Source: Planctomycetota bacterium | GTDB lineage: Bacteria > Planctomycetota > UBA1135 > GCA-002686595 | Length of the DNA stretch: 64,000 nt | Direction: 5' to 3' | NCBI GenBank assembly: GCA_029259595.1 | Contig: JAJDEW010000115.1 | Coordinates: 62,001 to 126,000 of the forward strand | Part shown: positions 26,247 to 35,353 of the stretch, one piece after another | Numbering within the stretch: the stretch's first letter is position 1 | Layout: each line of letters begins with the position of its first letter | Translations under genes and position numbers: made by a program | The notes under the pieces: generated by a model | Database searches by the model: none | Told to the model about the DNA's origin: nothing | Seen by the model: the letters and a program-made list of their open reading frames with translations, nothing else

Positions 26247-27115
26247 AGCTCGGCCCTTGGTTCTCGCTCGTGAAGTTCAGCCATTCGATCTTCGCCTTGC
26301 CGTTTGCGCTGATCAGTGCCTGGCTCGCGGCGGGGGGCATGCCCGCGCCGCGCGTGCTCCTGTGGATCGTCGTCTGCGCGGTCGCCGCACGTTCGGCTGC
26401 CATGGGCTTCAACCGTTACCTCGACCGGGACATCGATGCCGCGAACCCGCGGACGGCGGGACGCGAGTTGCCCTCCGGCCAGTTGGGAGCGCGCGCGGTG
26501 CTCGTCTTCGTCGTCCTCAGCGCGGTCGTCTTCGTGGCGGGGGCCTTCGCCCTCAACCCCTTGGCCGGTGGGTTGTCGCTGCCGGTTCTTCTCGTCCTGT
26601 TGGGCTATAGCGCGATGAAGCGTGTGAGCTTCCTCGCCCACTTCGTGTTGGGACTCTCGCTGGCCCTGGCGCCGCTCGGGGCCTGGATCGCGGTGACGGG
26701 ATCATTCGCGGGGCCGATCGAGATTCCGCTGTTTCTGGCGGGAGCCGTTCTGACCTGGGTCGCCGGCTTCGACCTCATCTATGCCTGTCAGGATGCCGAC
26801 TTCGACCGCCGTACGGGGCTGCACTCCGTACCGGCGCGCTTCGGGGTTCCGCTGGCGCTCAAGGCTTCGAGCACGCTCCACGCGCTGACCGCCCTGCTCT
26901 TCTTCGCCTTCGCCTGGCGTGCGGAACTAGGGTGGATCTTCTGGGTGGCCTTCGCAGCGGCCTTGTTGCTCCTCGTCTGGCAGCACTCGATCGTCTCGCC
27001 GCGTGATCTGTCGCGCGTCGACATGGCATTCTTCACTCTGAACGGCTGGGTCGGCGTGGGACTCTTCTGCGGCACGGCCTTGGATCTCTTCTGGGACGGA
27101 GGCATCGCAGCCTGA
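26243..27115 (+). CDS. ubiA: UbiA-family aromatic polyprenyltransferase
   Basis: A membrane prenyltransferase of about 290 residues with around eight hydrophobic segments. The first Asp-rich motif is GFNRYLDRDIDAANPRTAGR (about residues 55-75) and the second is YACQDADFDRRTGLHSVPAR (about 175-195). These bind Mg-pyrophosphate of the polyprenyl donor. It resembles the UbiA subgroup often annotated as 4-hydroxybenzoate polyprenyltransferase, which in futalosine-pathway bacteria probably acts as MqnP on a naphthoate. The ATG overlaps the ubiX stop, and the stop overlaps the holA start (TGATG), so the transcript probably continues into holA. Confidence 0.9.
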   Translation: MKLGPWFSLVKFSHSIFALPFALISAWLAAGGMPAPRVLLWIVVCAVAARSAAMGFNRYLDRDIDAANPRTAGRELPSGQLGARAVLVFVVLSAVVFVAGAFALNPLAGGLSLPVLLVLLGYSAMKRVSFLAHFVLGLSLALAPLGAWIAVTGSFAGPIEIPLFLAGAVLTWVAGFDLIYACQDADFDRRTGLHSVPARFGVPLALKASSTLHALTALLFFAFAWRAELGWIFWVAFAAALLLLVWQHSIVSPRDLSRVDMAFFTLNGWVGVGLFCGTALDLFWDGGIAA

Positions 27116-28233
27116 TGGCACAACGCAAGAAACGCGAGGCGAGCCCGCCCGAGGCGCTGGCCACTCTGGGCGCTGAGCTCGAACGGGAAGGGCTCGCGAA
27201 GGGTTACGTCCTGCGCGGGGACGAACCCTGGTTCTTGGCCCGGGCGTTGGATCGGATCGTGGCGCGCGCGAAGGAAGCCGGTCACGAGATCACGACCCAC
27301 GACGGACGTCGCGGGAACCCGGACTTCACGCTCTCCACGTTGCTGGACGACTTGTCCGGCAGTGGGCTCTTCGCCTCCGAGCGCTGCGTGATCGTGCGCA
27401 ACGCCGATGAGCCGCTGAAGAAGACGGGCAACGACGCCAGTCCATTGACGCGCGCCGTGAAGAGCTTCGTCGAGCACGGTTCGGGTACGGTGGTCTTGGC
27501 CTGCGGTTCGTTGCGGCTGGATCACGCCGCGGCCAAGGCGATCGTCGCGGCCGGTGGCCCCGTGCTGTCGTTGCGCAAGCTGTGGGACAGCCCGCCGCCT
27601 TGGAAGCCGGACCCGCGACAAACGGAGCTCGTCCAGTGGTTCCTCGGACGCGCGCGCGCGAAAGGAGTGCGGCTCGATGCTGCCCAGGCCGTCTACGTCT
27701 GCGCGGCCACCGGCAACGACCTGGCTGCTCTCGACGACCAGCTGGAACGGATCAAGAACGCACCGGGCGATGCCCTGCGCTCGATCGTCGGTTGGGACGC
27801 GAGCGCCGCGCCGTGGACCGTCGCGGATCGCTTCGTTGCCGGCGAATGGAGCAAGGCCGTCGCCGGCACGGAGTCCCTGTTCAGCGGCGGGTTCCAGGAG
27901 AAGAGCGGCCGGCGGCTCGTCGATGCCGCCGCGCTCGCGAACATGCTCATCGCGGCCCTGATGCGAGGCGTGCGCCAGGCCCAGCACGTGGCCGAGGCCT
28001 TGGCCGCGCGGGCCTCGGACCGCGACCTGGCCGCGCTCGTCGGTGGACGCCCACAGGCTGTCGAAGCGACCGTCAAGGCCGTGCGCAGCGTGCCGCTGGC
28101 CGATTGGCGCCGGCGCTTCGAGGACGTGCTCGCGCTCGAGCGACGCTTGAAGAGCGGCGGAATCGTCGATGGCGAGGACTTCGTGAAGCTGACCCTGCGT
28201 TGGAACAAGAAGCACGCGGCGTCCGCGCGTTGA
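27115..28233 (+). CDS. holA: DNA polymerase III delta subunit
   Basis: The clamp-loader delta subunit that opens the beta clamp. About 372 residues. The N-terminal AAA-like module has YVLRGDEPWFLARALDRIV and LSTLLDDLSGSGLFASERCVIVRNAD. The middle has AAQAVYVCAATGNDLAALDDQLERI, the usual GNDL helix. The C-terminal collar helices end in LERRLKSGGIVDGEDFVKLTLRW, close to the family L-K-x-S/G-x end. The sequence is diverged but collinear with HolA, and neither strand offers another good frame. It starts within the ubiA stop (TGATG). Confidence 0.88.
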   Translation: MAQRKKREASPPEALATLGAELEREGLAKGYVLRGDEPWFLARALDRIVARAKEAGHEITTHDGRRGNPDFTLSTLLDDLSGSGLFASERCVIVRNADEPLKKTGNDASPLTRAVKSFVEHGSGTVVLACGSLRLDHAAAKAIVAAGGPVLSLRKLWDSPPPWKPDPRQTELVQWFLGRARAKGVRLDAAQAVYVCAATGNDLAALDDQLERIKNAPGDALRSIVGWDASAAPWTVADRFVAGEWSKAVAGTESLFSGGFQEKSGRRLVDAAALANMLIAALMRGVRQAQHVAEALAARASDRDLAALVGGRPQAVEATVKAVRSVPLADWRRRFEDVLALERRLKSGGIVDGEDFVKLTLRWNKKHAASAR

Positions 28234-28257
28234 GTCTCGCCGGCCCCTGCGTAGAAT
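28230..28257 (+). promoter_or_regulatory. sigma-70-type promoter for mutL
   Basis: TTGAGT at 28230-28235 and TAGAAT at 28252-28257 are separated by 16 bases. Transcription would start near 28264, leaving a leader of about 28 bases to the mutL ATG. It overlaps the last codons of holA. Confidence 0.5.
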
Positions 28258-28291
28258 CGGCGCCGAGATCCGAGGAAACGAACCGGTCCCG

Positions 28292-30172
28292 ATGACTTCG
28301 AAGCCAGGAGAACCACGCCCGCAGACGGCGAGTCACATCGTCGAGCTGCCCGAGGCGGTCAAGAACCAGATCGCGGCGGGCGAGGTCGTCGAGCGACCCG
28401 CTTCGGTGGTGAAGGAGCTGGTCGAAAACGCCCTGGACGCCGGCGCGCACGAGATCCGCATCGACCTCGAAGAGGGTGGCGTCAAGCTCGTGCGGGTGAT
28501 CGACGACGGCTGCGGCATGGGGCCGGAGGACTTGCTCATGGCCTTCTGCCCGCACGCGACCTCCAAGCTGCGCGAGGTCGCGGACCTGGACCACATCGCG
28601 AGTCTGGGCTTTCGCGGAGAGGCCTTGGCGTCGATCGGTTCCGTATCGCGCGCCAGCATCGTCTCGCGCACGACGGACGAGGCGATGGGGCATCGCATCG
28701 AGAACCGTGGTGGGGAGATCGGCCCTGTGCTCGAAGCGGGCGGAGCACGCGGGACGACGATCGAGATCCGCGACCTGTTCTACAACACTCCCGCGCGGCG
28801 GCGCTTCTTGAAGCGGACCCAGACGGAGCTCGCGCGCGTGCTCGACGTCGTTCAACGCCTCGCCCTGGCGCAGCTGGAGGCGGGCTTCGTCGTCACGCAC
28901 GACGGAAAGCGAGTCTACGACGTCGAACGGACGATGGATCTCGCCGGACGGGTTCGGCGGACCTTCGGGGCTGACCTGGCCGATTCGCTCGTTGCGGTCA
29001 GCGGCGTCGACGGCACGGTGCGGGTCGAAGGGTTGCTCGCGCCGCCGCGGTTCGCACGGCGCGATACGTCCCGTCAGATGTGGTTCCTGAACGGACGTCC
29101 CCTGCGCGACAAGGTCCTGGTGCGCGTGCTGAAGCAGGCTTTCCACGGCTTTCAAGTCGAAGCGCGACATCCGGTCGCCTTCCTCTCGTTGTCGATGGAC
29201 CCCGCGCTCGTGGACGTCAACGTGCACCCGACGAAGTCCGAGGTGCGCTTTCGCGAGGACAGGCGACTGTTCTCGTTTCTGGTCGCGGTGCTGCGGCGGG
29301 CGCTGAGCGAGGCCGACCTCGCGACTCCCGGCGAAGACCTCCTGCGCACGGCCTGGAGGCGCAGCGAGCGCGAGGCGCCCCAGGGCTATCTGCCGAACCC
29401 GGGCGCGCTCGAGCCGCTGCGGGGCGGGACCGTGGACCCCGGCTCGTTCCGTGCGCGTGAGGGGACGGCCGCGGCCTCGGAGCGCGACCTCCTCGTCCCG
29501 GCCGCGGGGCCCCGGGCTCCTGGTGTCGGAGAGACCTCCGGGACCTTCGACGTCGCCGGGGCGCTCGGCGCAGCCGGCGAATGGGGCGCACAGGACGCCT
29601 TCGAAGGGCCGTACCTGCAGATCGCGAACACCTATCTCTTGCGGCGCCTGCCGGACGGCTTCGAGATCATCGATCAGCACGCTCTGCACGAACGGTTGAC
29701 CTTCGAAGGCCTGAAGCGTCAGGTCGAAGAGGGGCAGGTCGAGGTGCAGCGACGCTTGATCCCGGATCTGGTCGAACTCTCGCGAGCCGAGGTCAAAGCC
29801 GTCGAGGCCCAGCTCGAAGCCCTGTCGGCAAGCGGGATCGAACTGTCGGTGTTCTCCCCGACGACGATTGCCGTGCAGGGCCTACCCGCGCTCCTGCGCC
29901 GGCCGGATCCCGAAGCGATCGTGCGCGATGCGGTCGCCGCCCTGGAGCGGACGGGCAAGGCACCGCGGCCCTTCGAACTGGTCGAGGAAGTCCTGCACAG
30001 TGCGGCCTGCCGCTCGTCCGTGATGGCCGGGGATCCGCTGACGCAGGACGAGATCCGTGCGTTGCTCTCCCGCGCTTCCGTCCTGGAGAGCGACCAGACG
30101 TGTCCGCACGGACGCCCAACGCGCGTGCGCTTTCGCTTGGCGGACCTCGAGAAGGCCTTCCATCGCCGCTGA
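28292..30172 (+). CDS. mutL: DNA mismatch repair endonuclease MutL
   Basis: The mismatch-repair coordinator, about 626 residues. The N-terminal GHKL ATPase has QIAAGEVVERPASVVKELVE, DDGCGMGPEDL and SLGFRGEALASIGSV, followed by the transducer domain. A Gly/Pro-rich linker lies around residues 365-430. The C-terminal domain keeps the metal-binding endonuclease motif DQHALHERLTFE (pattern DQHA-x2-E-x4-E) plus AACRSS and CPHGRPT. It should therefore nick DNA itself, as in bacteria without MutH and Dam-directed strand choice. mutS is not in the window. Confidence 0.96.
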   Translation: MTSKPGEPRPQTASHIVELPEAVKNQIAAGEVVERPASVVKELVENALDAGAHEIRIDLEEGGVKLVRVIDDGCGMGPEDLLMAFCPHATSKLREVADLDHIASLGFRGEALASIGSVSRASIVSRTTDEAMGHRIENRGGEIGPVLEAGGARGTTIEIRDLFYNTPARRRFLKRTQTELARVLDVVQRLALAQLEAGFVVTHDGKRVYDVERTMDLAGRVRRTFGADLADSLVAVSGVDGTVRVEGLLAPPRFARRDTSRQMWFLNGRPLRDKVLVRVLKQAFHGFQVEARHPVAFLSLSMDPALVDVNVHPTKSEVRFREDRRLFSFLVAVLRRALSEADLATPGEDLLRTAWRRSEREAPQGYLPNPGALEPLRGGTVDPGSFRAREGTAAASERDLLVPAAGPRAPGVGETSGTFDVAGALGAAGEWGAQDAFEGPYLQIANTYLLRRLPDGFEIIDQHALHERLTFEGLKRQVEEGQVEVQRRLIPDLVELSRAEVKAVEAQLEALSASGIELSVFSPTTIAVQGLPALLRRPDPEAIVRDAVAALERTGKAPRPFELVEEVLHSAACRSSVMAGDPLTQDEIRALLSRASVLESDQTCPHGRPTRVRFRLADLEKAFHRR

Positions 30173-30184
30173 GTCCGGCGCGCG

Positions 30185-32521
30185 TCAGCGTTTGCTGCGC
30201 TTCGCGTCGAGCTGGAGCTCGACCTCCGCGAAGCCCGCGGCGTGGACCTCGGTTTCGCCGGGATAGCGCTCGAGCATCCGCAGGACGATCGTCTTCACGC
30301 GTTCGGTGCGCTCGAACTCGAGCAAGGTCCTGCGGCGCGGGTCATCGGCGAGCTCCAGCGTCCAGCTCCTCTTGTTGACGCGGACCTCGATCGTCTTGGG
30401 CCGAGCGTGCGCGCGGGGCTTCCAGAGCTCGGAAACGGCGGGGGAGATCACGAGCCGGTCGGCACGGATGGCGCGCTCGATGTCGATCGTGAGCTCGTGC
30501 TGCTGATCCTCGTTCGCGCTGATCCACTGCGTGCTCTGTTTGCCGTCCACGGCATAGGCCGCGCGACGCGTATCGTTCAGGTTCGAGCTCGACGTGACAC
30601 GGAAGTCGGCTCCGAGCAGGGCGTTGTCGCGCCAGGCGAGCGTGTCGCGGCGTTCGTCTTCCGACAGCGTCTCCTGGATCATCACCAGCACGACCTCGGA
30701 CGAGACCCGATCCGGGCCCTGGCCCGCTGCCCGCGCACCCGGGGGCCAGATCACGAGCGTGACGGAAAGCTCCTTCGCGCCGCCCGAGGAGAAGGCGAGC
30801 TCGGCAGCGAGCTTGTCGTCGACCGCGACGGTTCCGGCCGGTTCGATGCGATGGACGAGCTCGTCGCCCGCGACGTACTCGACGGCAGCGATGTCGAGCG
30901 AGCGTTCTCCGTTGCGCTCGTCGACGTGCACGTAGTGCTCGAGAAAGTCCGTGCCGTACGACGACACCCAGACCTTCAAGGGGGTGTCTCCCGAGGCGCG
31001 CAGGCTGACGTCGCGAGTCGGGTCGTCCTGGCCCCAGGTCGCAACCGTCGGCTTGGCGTTCGGTCCGGACAGCGTCTTCGTGGCGCGCTGCAGGAAGAGG
31101 ATCGCGAAGCAGGTGTTCGGGAGGGTCTCTCCGTAGGCGGTAGCCCAGCCGCCTTCGGCTCCTTGCAGCCGGAGCAGAGCTTGGCTGCCTTCCCAGTGCC
31201 AATCGCGTGGGCCGAAGCGTTCGCGGCCGACGAGTCCGCCGACGCGCTCCATTCCGTACAACCAGTAGTAGAACCAGCGGTTTTCTCCTCCATCGCTCCC
31301 GTGGGGCATCGGGTTCTTCGAGACGTCGAAGTGGCGGGTCATCCAGTCGATCCCGCGCTCGAGGTCCTCGTCGATCTGTCGCTCGGACCGTGAGTTGAGA
31401 GCCCCCGCGCGCTCGAGGGCTCCGCGCGTCAAGGCCAGGACCGTGAGTCCGGCCGAGGTCATGGAGCCCGTGGCCTTCCCGTCCCCTCGGTAGGAGAAGC
31501 CGCCCTCGTCGTCTTGGTAGCTCCTGACCCGACGAAGCACGTTCTGCCAGACCTTGGGGGGGGCCTCGAGTCCGCGCTTCGAAGCGGCCCAGAGCCCGAG
31601 GACGGCGTACTGCATGTTCGAGAGGTCGGTCGCGCCGTCCGGATAGGACCAGCCGTCGCGCCACCAATCCTCGACATCGTCGACGATGGCGCGCATGCGG
31701 TCGTCGTAGGCGGGATCGTTCACCTGTGCGTAGGCCAGGAGCTGGCAGCCGGCGGAATAGGTGCGGACCGGAGGCTCCTCCAGGAAGAGCATGGCGCGAC
31801 GAATGGCGCGATGCTCGCCCGACAAGCCGGCTCCGAGGAGCGTGTACGCCGCCAGTGCGGTGGCGCCGTTGCGATAGTCCTCCGCGAACGAACCGAACGA
31901 GCCGTCGGCGCGTTGCAGTCCGAGCAGGAACTCGACGCCGCGCTCGACCGCCTTCTGTCGGGCAGGCTCGAAGTCGGCCGCCAGAGCCTGGACCCGCTCC
32001 TGGTCGTGCACGAGCTGGAAGACCCAGGCGCCTTCCTGTTGGGTCACGAGCGCGAGCAGGTGATGACGGCCGGCACTCAACGGCACACGAACGCGATTCT
32101 GGCCCACGCGGCTGGAGCGCGCTTCGGGGACGCGCAGCAGCGTCTCACCGTCGAGCCAGATCCGCAGGCCGTCGTCGCTCCCCAAGCACAGCGTGACCTC
32201 GGTGTCGCGCTCAGCTTCGAGCGTCCGATACAGGTAGGCGGCTTGCAACTTGCGCGCTGCTCCGCCGAAGCGCGCGACGAGGTCGATGGGCTCCTGATCG
32301 ACGTCGTCGAGCGCTGTCCAACCGCCGAGCTCGGGGACGTCCGCTCGGTTGCGACAAGCGTTCAGGAAGCGCTTGGGAAGCTGGAACGTGTCGACGTCCT
32401 GCGCTCCCAGCGGAGCCTCGTACGGACCGGAGAGGTGCCAGGTACCGTAGGTGACAGCCTCCTGTGTGACGAGCGCGGGGCCCAGGGCGACCAGGAAGAG
32501 AGCGAGGGACGCGGGGCCCAT
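30185..32521 (-). CDS. secreted prenyltransferase/squalene-cyclase-repeat protein
   Basis: A protein of about 778 residues with an N-terminal signal peptide (MGPASLALFLVALGPALVTQ). Residues 25-175 look like a PA14-type beta domain (LCLGSDDGLRIWLDGETLLR). Residues 185-480 carry alpha/alpha-barrel repeats of the prenyltransferase/squalene oxidase type: GVEFLLGLQRADGSFGSF, SYQDDEGGFSYRGDG, ALLRLQGAEGGWATAYGE. The C-terminal 150 residues resemble a discoidin/F5-8C carbohydrate-binding domain (AAYAVDGKQSTQWISANED). Secretion and the added binding domains argue against a true hopene cyclase; such proteins are abundant in Planctomycetota with unknown function. It starts directly after the stop of the upstream gene with no gap. 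Confidence 0.75.
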   Translation of the reverse strand: MGPASLALFLVALGPALVTQEAVTYGTWHLSGPYEAPLGAQDVDTFQLPKRFLNACRNRADVPELGGWTALDDVDQEPIDLVARFGGAARKLQAAYLYRTLEAERDTEVTLCLGSDDGLRIWLDGETLLRVPEARSSRVGQNRVRVPLSAGRHHLLALVTQQEGAWVFQLVHDQERVQALAADFEPARQKAVERGVEFLLGLQRADGSFGSFAEDYRNGATALAAYTLLGAGLSGEHRAIRRAMLFLEEPPVRTYSAGCQLLAYAQVNDPAYDDRMRAIVDDVEDWWRDGWSYPDGATDLSNMQYAVLGLWAASKRGLEAPPKVWQNVLRRVRSYQDDEGGFSYRGDGKATGSMTSAGLTVLALTRGALERAGALNSRSERQIDEDLERGIDWMTRHFDVSKNPMPHGSDGGENRWFYYWLYGMERVGGLVGRERFGPRDWHWEGSQALLRLQGAEGGWATAYGETLPNTCFAILFLQRATKTLSGPNAKPTVATWGQDDPTRDVSLRASGDTPLKVWVSSYGTDFLEHYVHVDERNGERSLDIAAVEYVAGDELVHRIEPAGTVAVDDKLAAELAFSSGGAKELSVTLVIWPPGARAAGQGPDRVSSEVVLVMIQETLSEDERRDTLAWRDNALLGADFRVTSSSNLNDTRRAAYAVDGKQSTQWISANEDQQHELTIDIERAIRADRLVISPAVSELWKPRAHARPKTIEVRVNKRSWTLELADDPRRRTLLEFERTERVKTIVLRMLERYPGETEVHAAGFAEVELQLDAKRSKR

Positions 32522-33421
32522 TCACTCAGGCTCGAAGTCCCGCGGCGTGAGACCGGGATTGAGCCGTGCTTCCTTGACCCAGATCTCCTGGTCCGGCTTC
32601 TCGCTGAAGGCCGGGGGAGAGCGCTGCAGATCGAGGCGGTGCACGAGCAGCGTGAACGGGATGCGAAAGCCTGCCTGATCGCGATAGTTGTCCAGCTTGA
32701 TCAGGACCGCGTTGCGAGGCGGCACGAGCGAAACCTGGCGCGTCGTGGGGTGGATGATCGCGAGCTTCGGGAGCCGGTCCTTCGGACCGATCCCGAGTTC
32801 GACGGTGTAGAGCGGCGTCTTCTGGGCGCCCTCTTCCGGAAGCAGCGCGAAGTCGGTGCTGACCAGAACGAGCCACGAGAGCGAGGCGCCTTCCTTCTCG
32901 TAGCACTTCGGCAGCCAGCGCGGAGGCTCCAGCTTGCGGTCGAGCTTCGTGAGTTCGATCTTCTCGGGCTGGGAGAGCGCGAGGAAGTTGTGGGCGACGG
33001 AGACCATCTCGTCGACCTGGCGACGATCCTCGGCGTTCTCCCGGCCGGTCAGGCGCACGAGCTCGTCGCCGTCGCGCAACCAGTAGGCGCTGCGGGCCGT
33101 GCCGGCGGTCTTGCCGGTTTCGCGTCCACTCGGGAGCTTGAAGCGGATCAGGTCGGGGCTCTTGTAGCGGTAGTCGACGACGAGGTCGTTCGACTGCGAC
33201 TCCTTGCGCAAGAGCACGTCCGCGCGCAAGACGAAGTCCACGATGGGATCGCGGGCCGAGTCCTGCGGCCGGGCCGCCGCGCAGACCTCGCTCCAGAGCG
33301 AGCGCGCCTCGGCGTTGCCGCCGTCCGCGGGGGTCTCCGACTGCTGGAAGTCCGAGGCTTCGCCGGGCCTGCCGAGGCCGAGGGAAGCGAGAAGAAGGAA
33401 GGTGGAAGAGAAGGAGTGCAT
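32522..33421 (-). CDS. secreted protein, possibly LolA-like fold
   Basis: A protein of about 299 residues with a signal peptide (MHSFSSTFLLLASLGLGRP). The body has strand-rich segments such as LVVDYRYKSPDLIRFKLPSG, SAYWLRDGDELVRLTG and PLYTVELGIGPKDRLPKLAI. The order resembles outer-membrane lipoprotein-sorting (LolA/LolB-like) or DUF-type proteins that bind acyl chains, but no diagnostic motif is present. Its TGA is immediately followed by the ATG of the prenyltransferase-repeat gene, so the two are one operon and may act together in the periplasm. It diverges from miaA across a 144-base region. Confidence 0.6.
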   Translation of the reverse strand: MHSFSSTFLLLASLGLGRPGEASDFQQSETPADGGNAEARSLWSEVCAAARPQDSARDPIVDFVLRADVLLRKESQSNDLVVDYRYKSPDLIRFKLPSGRETGKTAGTARSAYWLRDGDELVRLTGRENAEDRRQVDEMVSVAHNFLALSQPEKIELTKLDRKLEPPRWLPKCYEKEGASLSWLVLVSTDFALLPEEGAQKTPLYTVELGIGPKDRLPKLAIIHPTTRQVSLVPPRNAVLIKLDNYRDQAGFRIPFTLLVHRLDLQRSPPAFSEKPDQEIWVKEARLNPGLTPRDFEPE

Positions 33422-33565
33422 CGTGGACGGGGCGCGGACTCCCGAAGGCGGCTGGGTGGCTGGCCCGGCCGCGCGGATCACGGGCCGCGGCTGGCGTCCA
33501 GGCGCGGAATCCGCACACTGGCGCTGAGCGTACGCCTCGCGCGTGTGCGTCGCCAGGGCAGACAG

Positions 33566-34501
33566 ATGGTCGTCCCCAAAGTCGAACACGAGCTGGTCGT
33601 GCTTCTCGGAGCCACGGCCACGGGCAAGACCCAAGGCGCCCTGGCTGCCTGCGAGGCGGCGGGTGCCGAGATCGTGTCGATGGACTCGATGCTGGTCTAT
33701 CGGGGGATGGACGTCGGGACGGCCAAGCCGAGCCCCGCTGAGCAAGCCCGCGTTCCGCACCACGGGATCGACCTCGTCGACCCGTCCGAGCGCTATGACC
33801 TGCAACGCTGGTTGGCGGACGCGGAGGCCGCGCTGGACGCGATCCGCAGGCGGGGACGCCGGGCGCTCGTCGTCGGGGGCACGGGGCTGTATCTGAAGGC
33901 CCTCGTGCACGGGCTGTTCGAGGGTCCGCCGGTCGATCTCAAGTTGCGGGCCGCCTTCATGGCCCGGTCGGACCGCGAGGGCGGGGCGGCGCTGCACGCC
34001 GAGCTCGAAGCGGTGGATCCCGCGAGTGCGCGCCGCCTCCATCCGAACGACAGGAAACGGGTCGTGCGCGCCCTCGAGGTCTTCGCGCAGACCGGCCGAC
34101 CCCTGTCGGAGCTGCAGGGACAGTGGGAGGCCGCGGCCCTGGGCGAGGGGGCGCGGCGCGTCCGACTCGTGGGCCTCGAACGGCCGCCGGCGGATCTCGA
34201 AGCCCGCATCGAGCGTCGCACGCGCGCCATGCTGGCGGCCGGCTGGGTCGAGGAGGCCGTGCGCATCCGGGCGGATCCGGGCTTCGGCCCGACCTCGTGC
34301 CAGGCCCTGGGCTACGCCGAGGTGCTTCGGTTCGCCGACGGTGAGCTGGACGAAGGCGAACTCGTCGAAAGCATCGTGCGCAAGACGCGCCGCTTCTCCC
34401 TGCGGCAGCGAACCTGGTTCCGGCGCTTCCAGGAGATCGTCTGGCTGCCGGCAGAAACGACCGAAGCGCGCGACCTGGTCGCGCGCTTCGGTTGGAGCTG
34501 A
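33566..34501 (+). CDS. miaA: tRNA dimethylallyltransferase
   Basis: Adds a dimethylallyl group to A37 of tRNAs reading UNN codons. About 311 residues. The P-loop LLGATATGKTQGAL, the substrate segment IVSMDSMLVYRGMDVGTAKP, HHGIDLVDPSERYDL, VVGGTGLYLKALVHG, and the C-terminal RKTRRFSLRQRTWFRR are all present. The start ATG at 33566 gives the usual short lead before the P-loop. Some frames upstream are open over a long distance but are translations opposite the minus-strand genes. Divergent from the secreted LolA-like gene. Confidence 0.95.
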   Translation: MVVPKVEHELVVLLGATATGKTQGALAACEAAGAEIVSMDSMLVYRGMDVGTAKPSPAEQARVPHHGIDLVDPSERYDLQRWLADAEAALDAIRRRGRRALVVGGTGLYLKALVHGLFEGPPVDLKLRAAFMARSDREGGAALHAELEAVDPASARRLHPNDRKRVVRALEVFAQTGRPLSELQGQWEAAALGEGARRVRLVGLERPPADLEARIERRTRAMLAAGWVEEAVRIRADPGFGPTSCQALGYAEVLRFADGELDEGELVESIVRKTRRFSLRQRTWFRRFQEIVWLPAETTEARDLVARFGWS

Positions 34502-34517
34502 GTCTTCCTGGCGATTC

Positions 34518-35039
34518 TCAGTTGCTGCGGACGCGGAAATCGGCGACCGCCGGCGGTTCGTCGATCTTCGCGCGGAAGCTGCCGCTGAGCGTGTTGCCGA
34601 TGCCCTCACCGAACTCGGCGAAGCCCCCGGGAAGCAGCGTGCCGATCAACGAACCCACCGGAATCGGAAGGAAGGTTCCGGTCCAAGCCGCCAGGACGCC
34701 GCCGATCACGAGCGACTCGGCGTGCATGTAGTTCCAGGGGTTGGGCAGGAGGCTGTGCGGCGGACGCGGCCCGTCGTAGGCCCAGTTGGCCTGGAAGGGG
34801 TTCTCCGGGTTGACGTTCATGAAGTGGCGCTTCACCGTCAGGTTGATCGACTGCTTGTCTTCCCAGAGTTGGTCGCGGTAGGAATCGGAGAGATCCTCCC
34901 GGTAGCCGAGGAAGTTGTAGCTGGCGCGCGGGATGACCGAATTCAGGTTCCAGTGGCTCGACTCCTGGCTCGGAGCCGACTGGCAGGAGACGGCCAGGAC
35001 GAGCGACGCGGCGCAGGTGAAGCGAAGGCGGGTCTTCAT
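34518..35039 (-). CDS. lipoprotein of unknown function
   Basis: About 173 residues with a lipoprotein signal peptide ending in LAVSC. The mature part has SYNFLGYREDLSDSYRDQLW and an aromatic-rich middle (NPFQANWAYDGPRPPHSLLP). A Gly-rich hydrophobic stretch of about 35 residues follows (VIGGVLAAWTGTFLPIPVGS and onward) that could insert into a membrane. I do not recognise a family. It has its own promoter about 110 bases upstream on the minus strand and converges on miaA with a 16-base gap. A secreted, membrane-anchored structural protein is the most that can be said. Confidence 0.65.
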   Translation of the reverse strand: MKTRLRFTCAASLVLAVSCQSAPSQESSHWNLNSVIPRASYNFLGYREDLSDSYRDQLWEDKQSINLTVKRHFMNVNPENPFQANWAYDGPRPPHSLLPNPWNYMHAESLVIGGVLAAWTGTFLPIPVGSLIGTLLPGGFAEFGEGIGNTLSGSFRAKIDEPPAVADFRVRSN

Positions 35040-35353
35040 GGGAGGTCGGGGGGTGCCGTGTCTGGCCAGAGGCGCCGGTCGGGCACGTTGCGAAGGGGGG
35101 TGGCTGGATCCCGCCGCCGGAGTCGCAGCAGGGGACCTGGATTGCAGGGGAGTCTAGTTCCGCTACGCTACCCGGTCAATCGTGCCCGAGGCGTCCCCCC
35201 CCGGCCTTGGAGCGGGGTGGGCCGAGCGGGCCAGCCTGGCGATCCGTCGCGGCGCCGAGGGCTCCCGCGGAGCCCGGGACGCCGCCCGGAAGGCCCGCGG
35301 ATGCCCGGATTCGGGGCGAGCGACCTGAACGACGAAGCTTGAACGACGTGGCG
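35040..35353. other. regulatory region between the lipoprotein gene and hisS
   Basis: A divergent intergenic stretch of 314 bases without a credible gene. The minus-strand promoter at 35151-35179 lies here. For hisS on the plus strand I see no clear hexamers. The sequence AGGGCTCCCGCGGAGCCCGG near 35260 can fold into a GC-rich hairpin (GGGCTCC/GGAGCCC), and it might be part of a leader. No T-box specifier elements were recognised. Confidence 0.4.
35151..35179 (-). promoter_or_regulatory. sigma-70-type promoter for the lipoprotein gene
   Basis: On the minus strand TTGACC (35179-35174) and TAGACT (35156-35151) are separated by exactly 17 bases, a near-consensus arrangement. Transcription would begin near 35144 and give a leader of about 105 bases before the ATG at 35039. 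Confidence 0.6.

Noticed and set aside
30185-32521. Squalene-hopene cyclase
   Set aside because: The protein has a secretion signal and extra beta domains, and the catalytic cyclase motif was not recognised.
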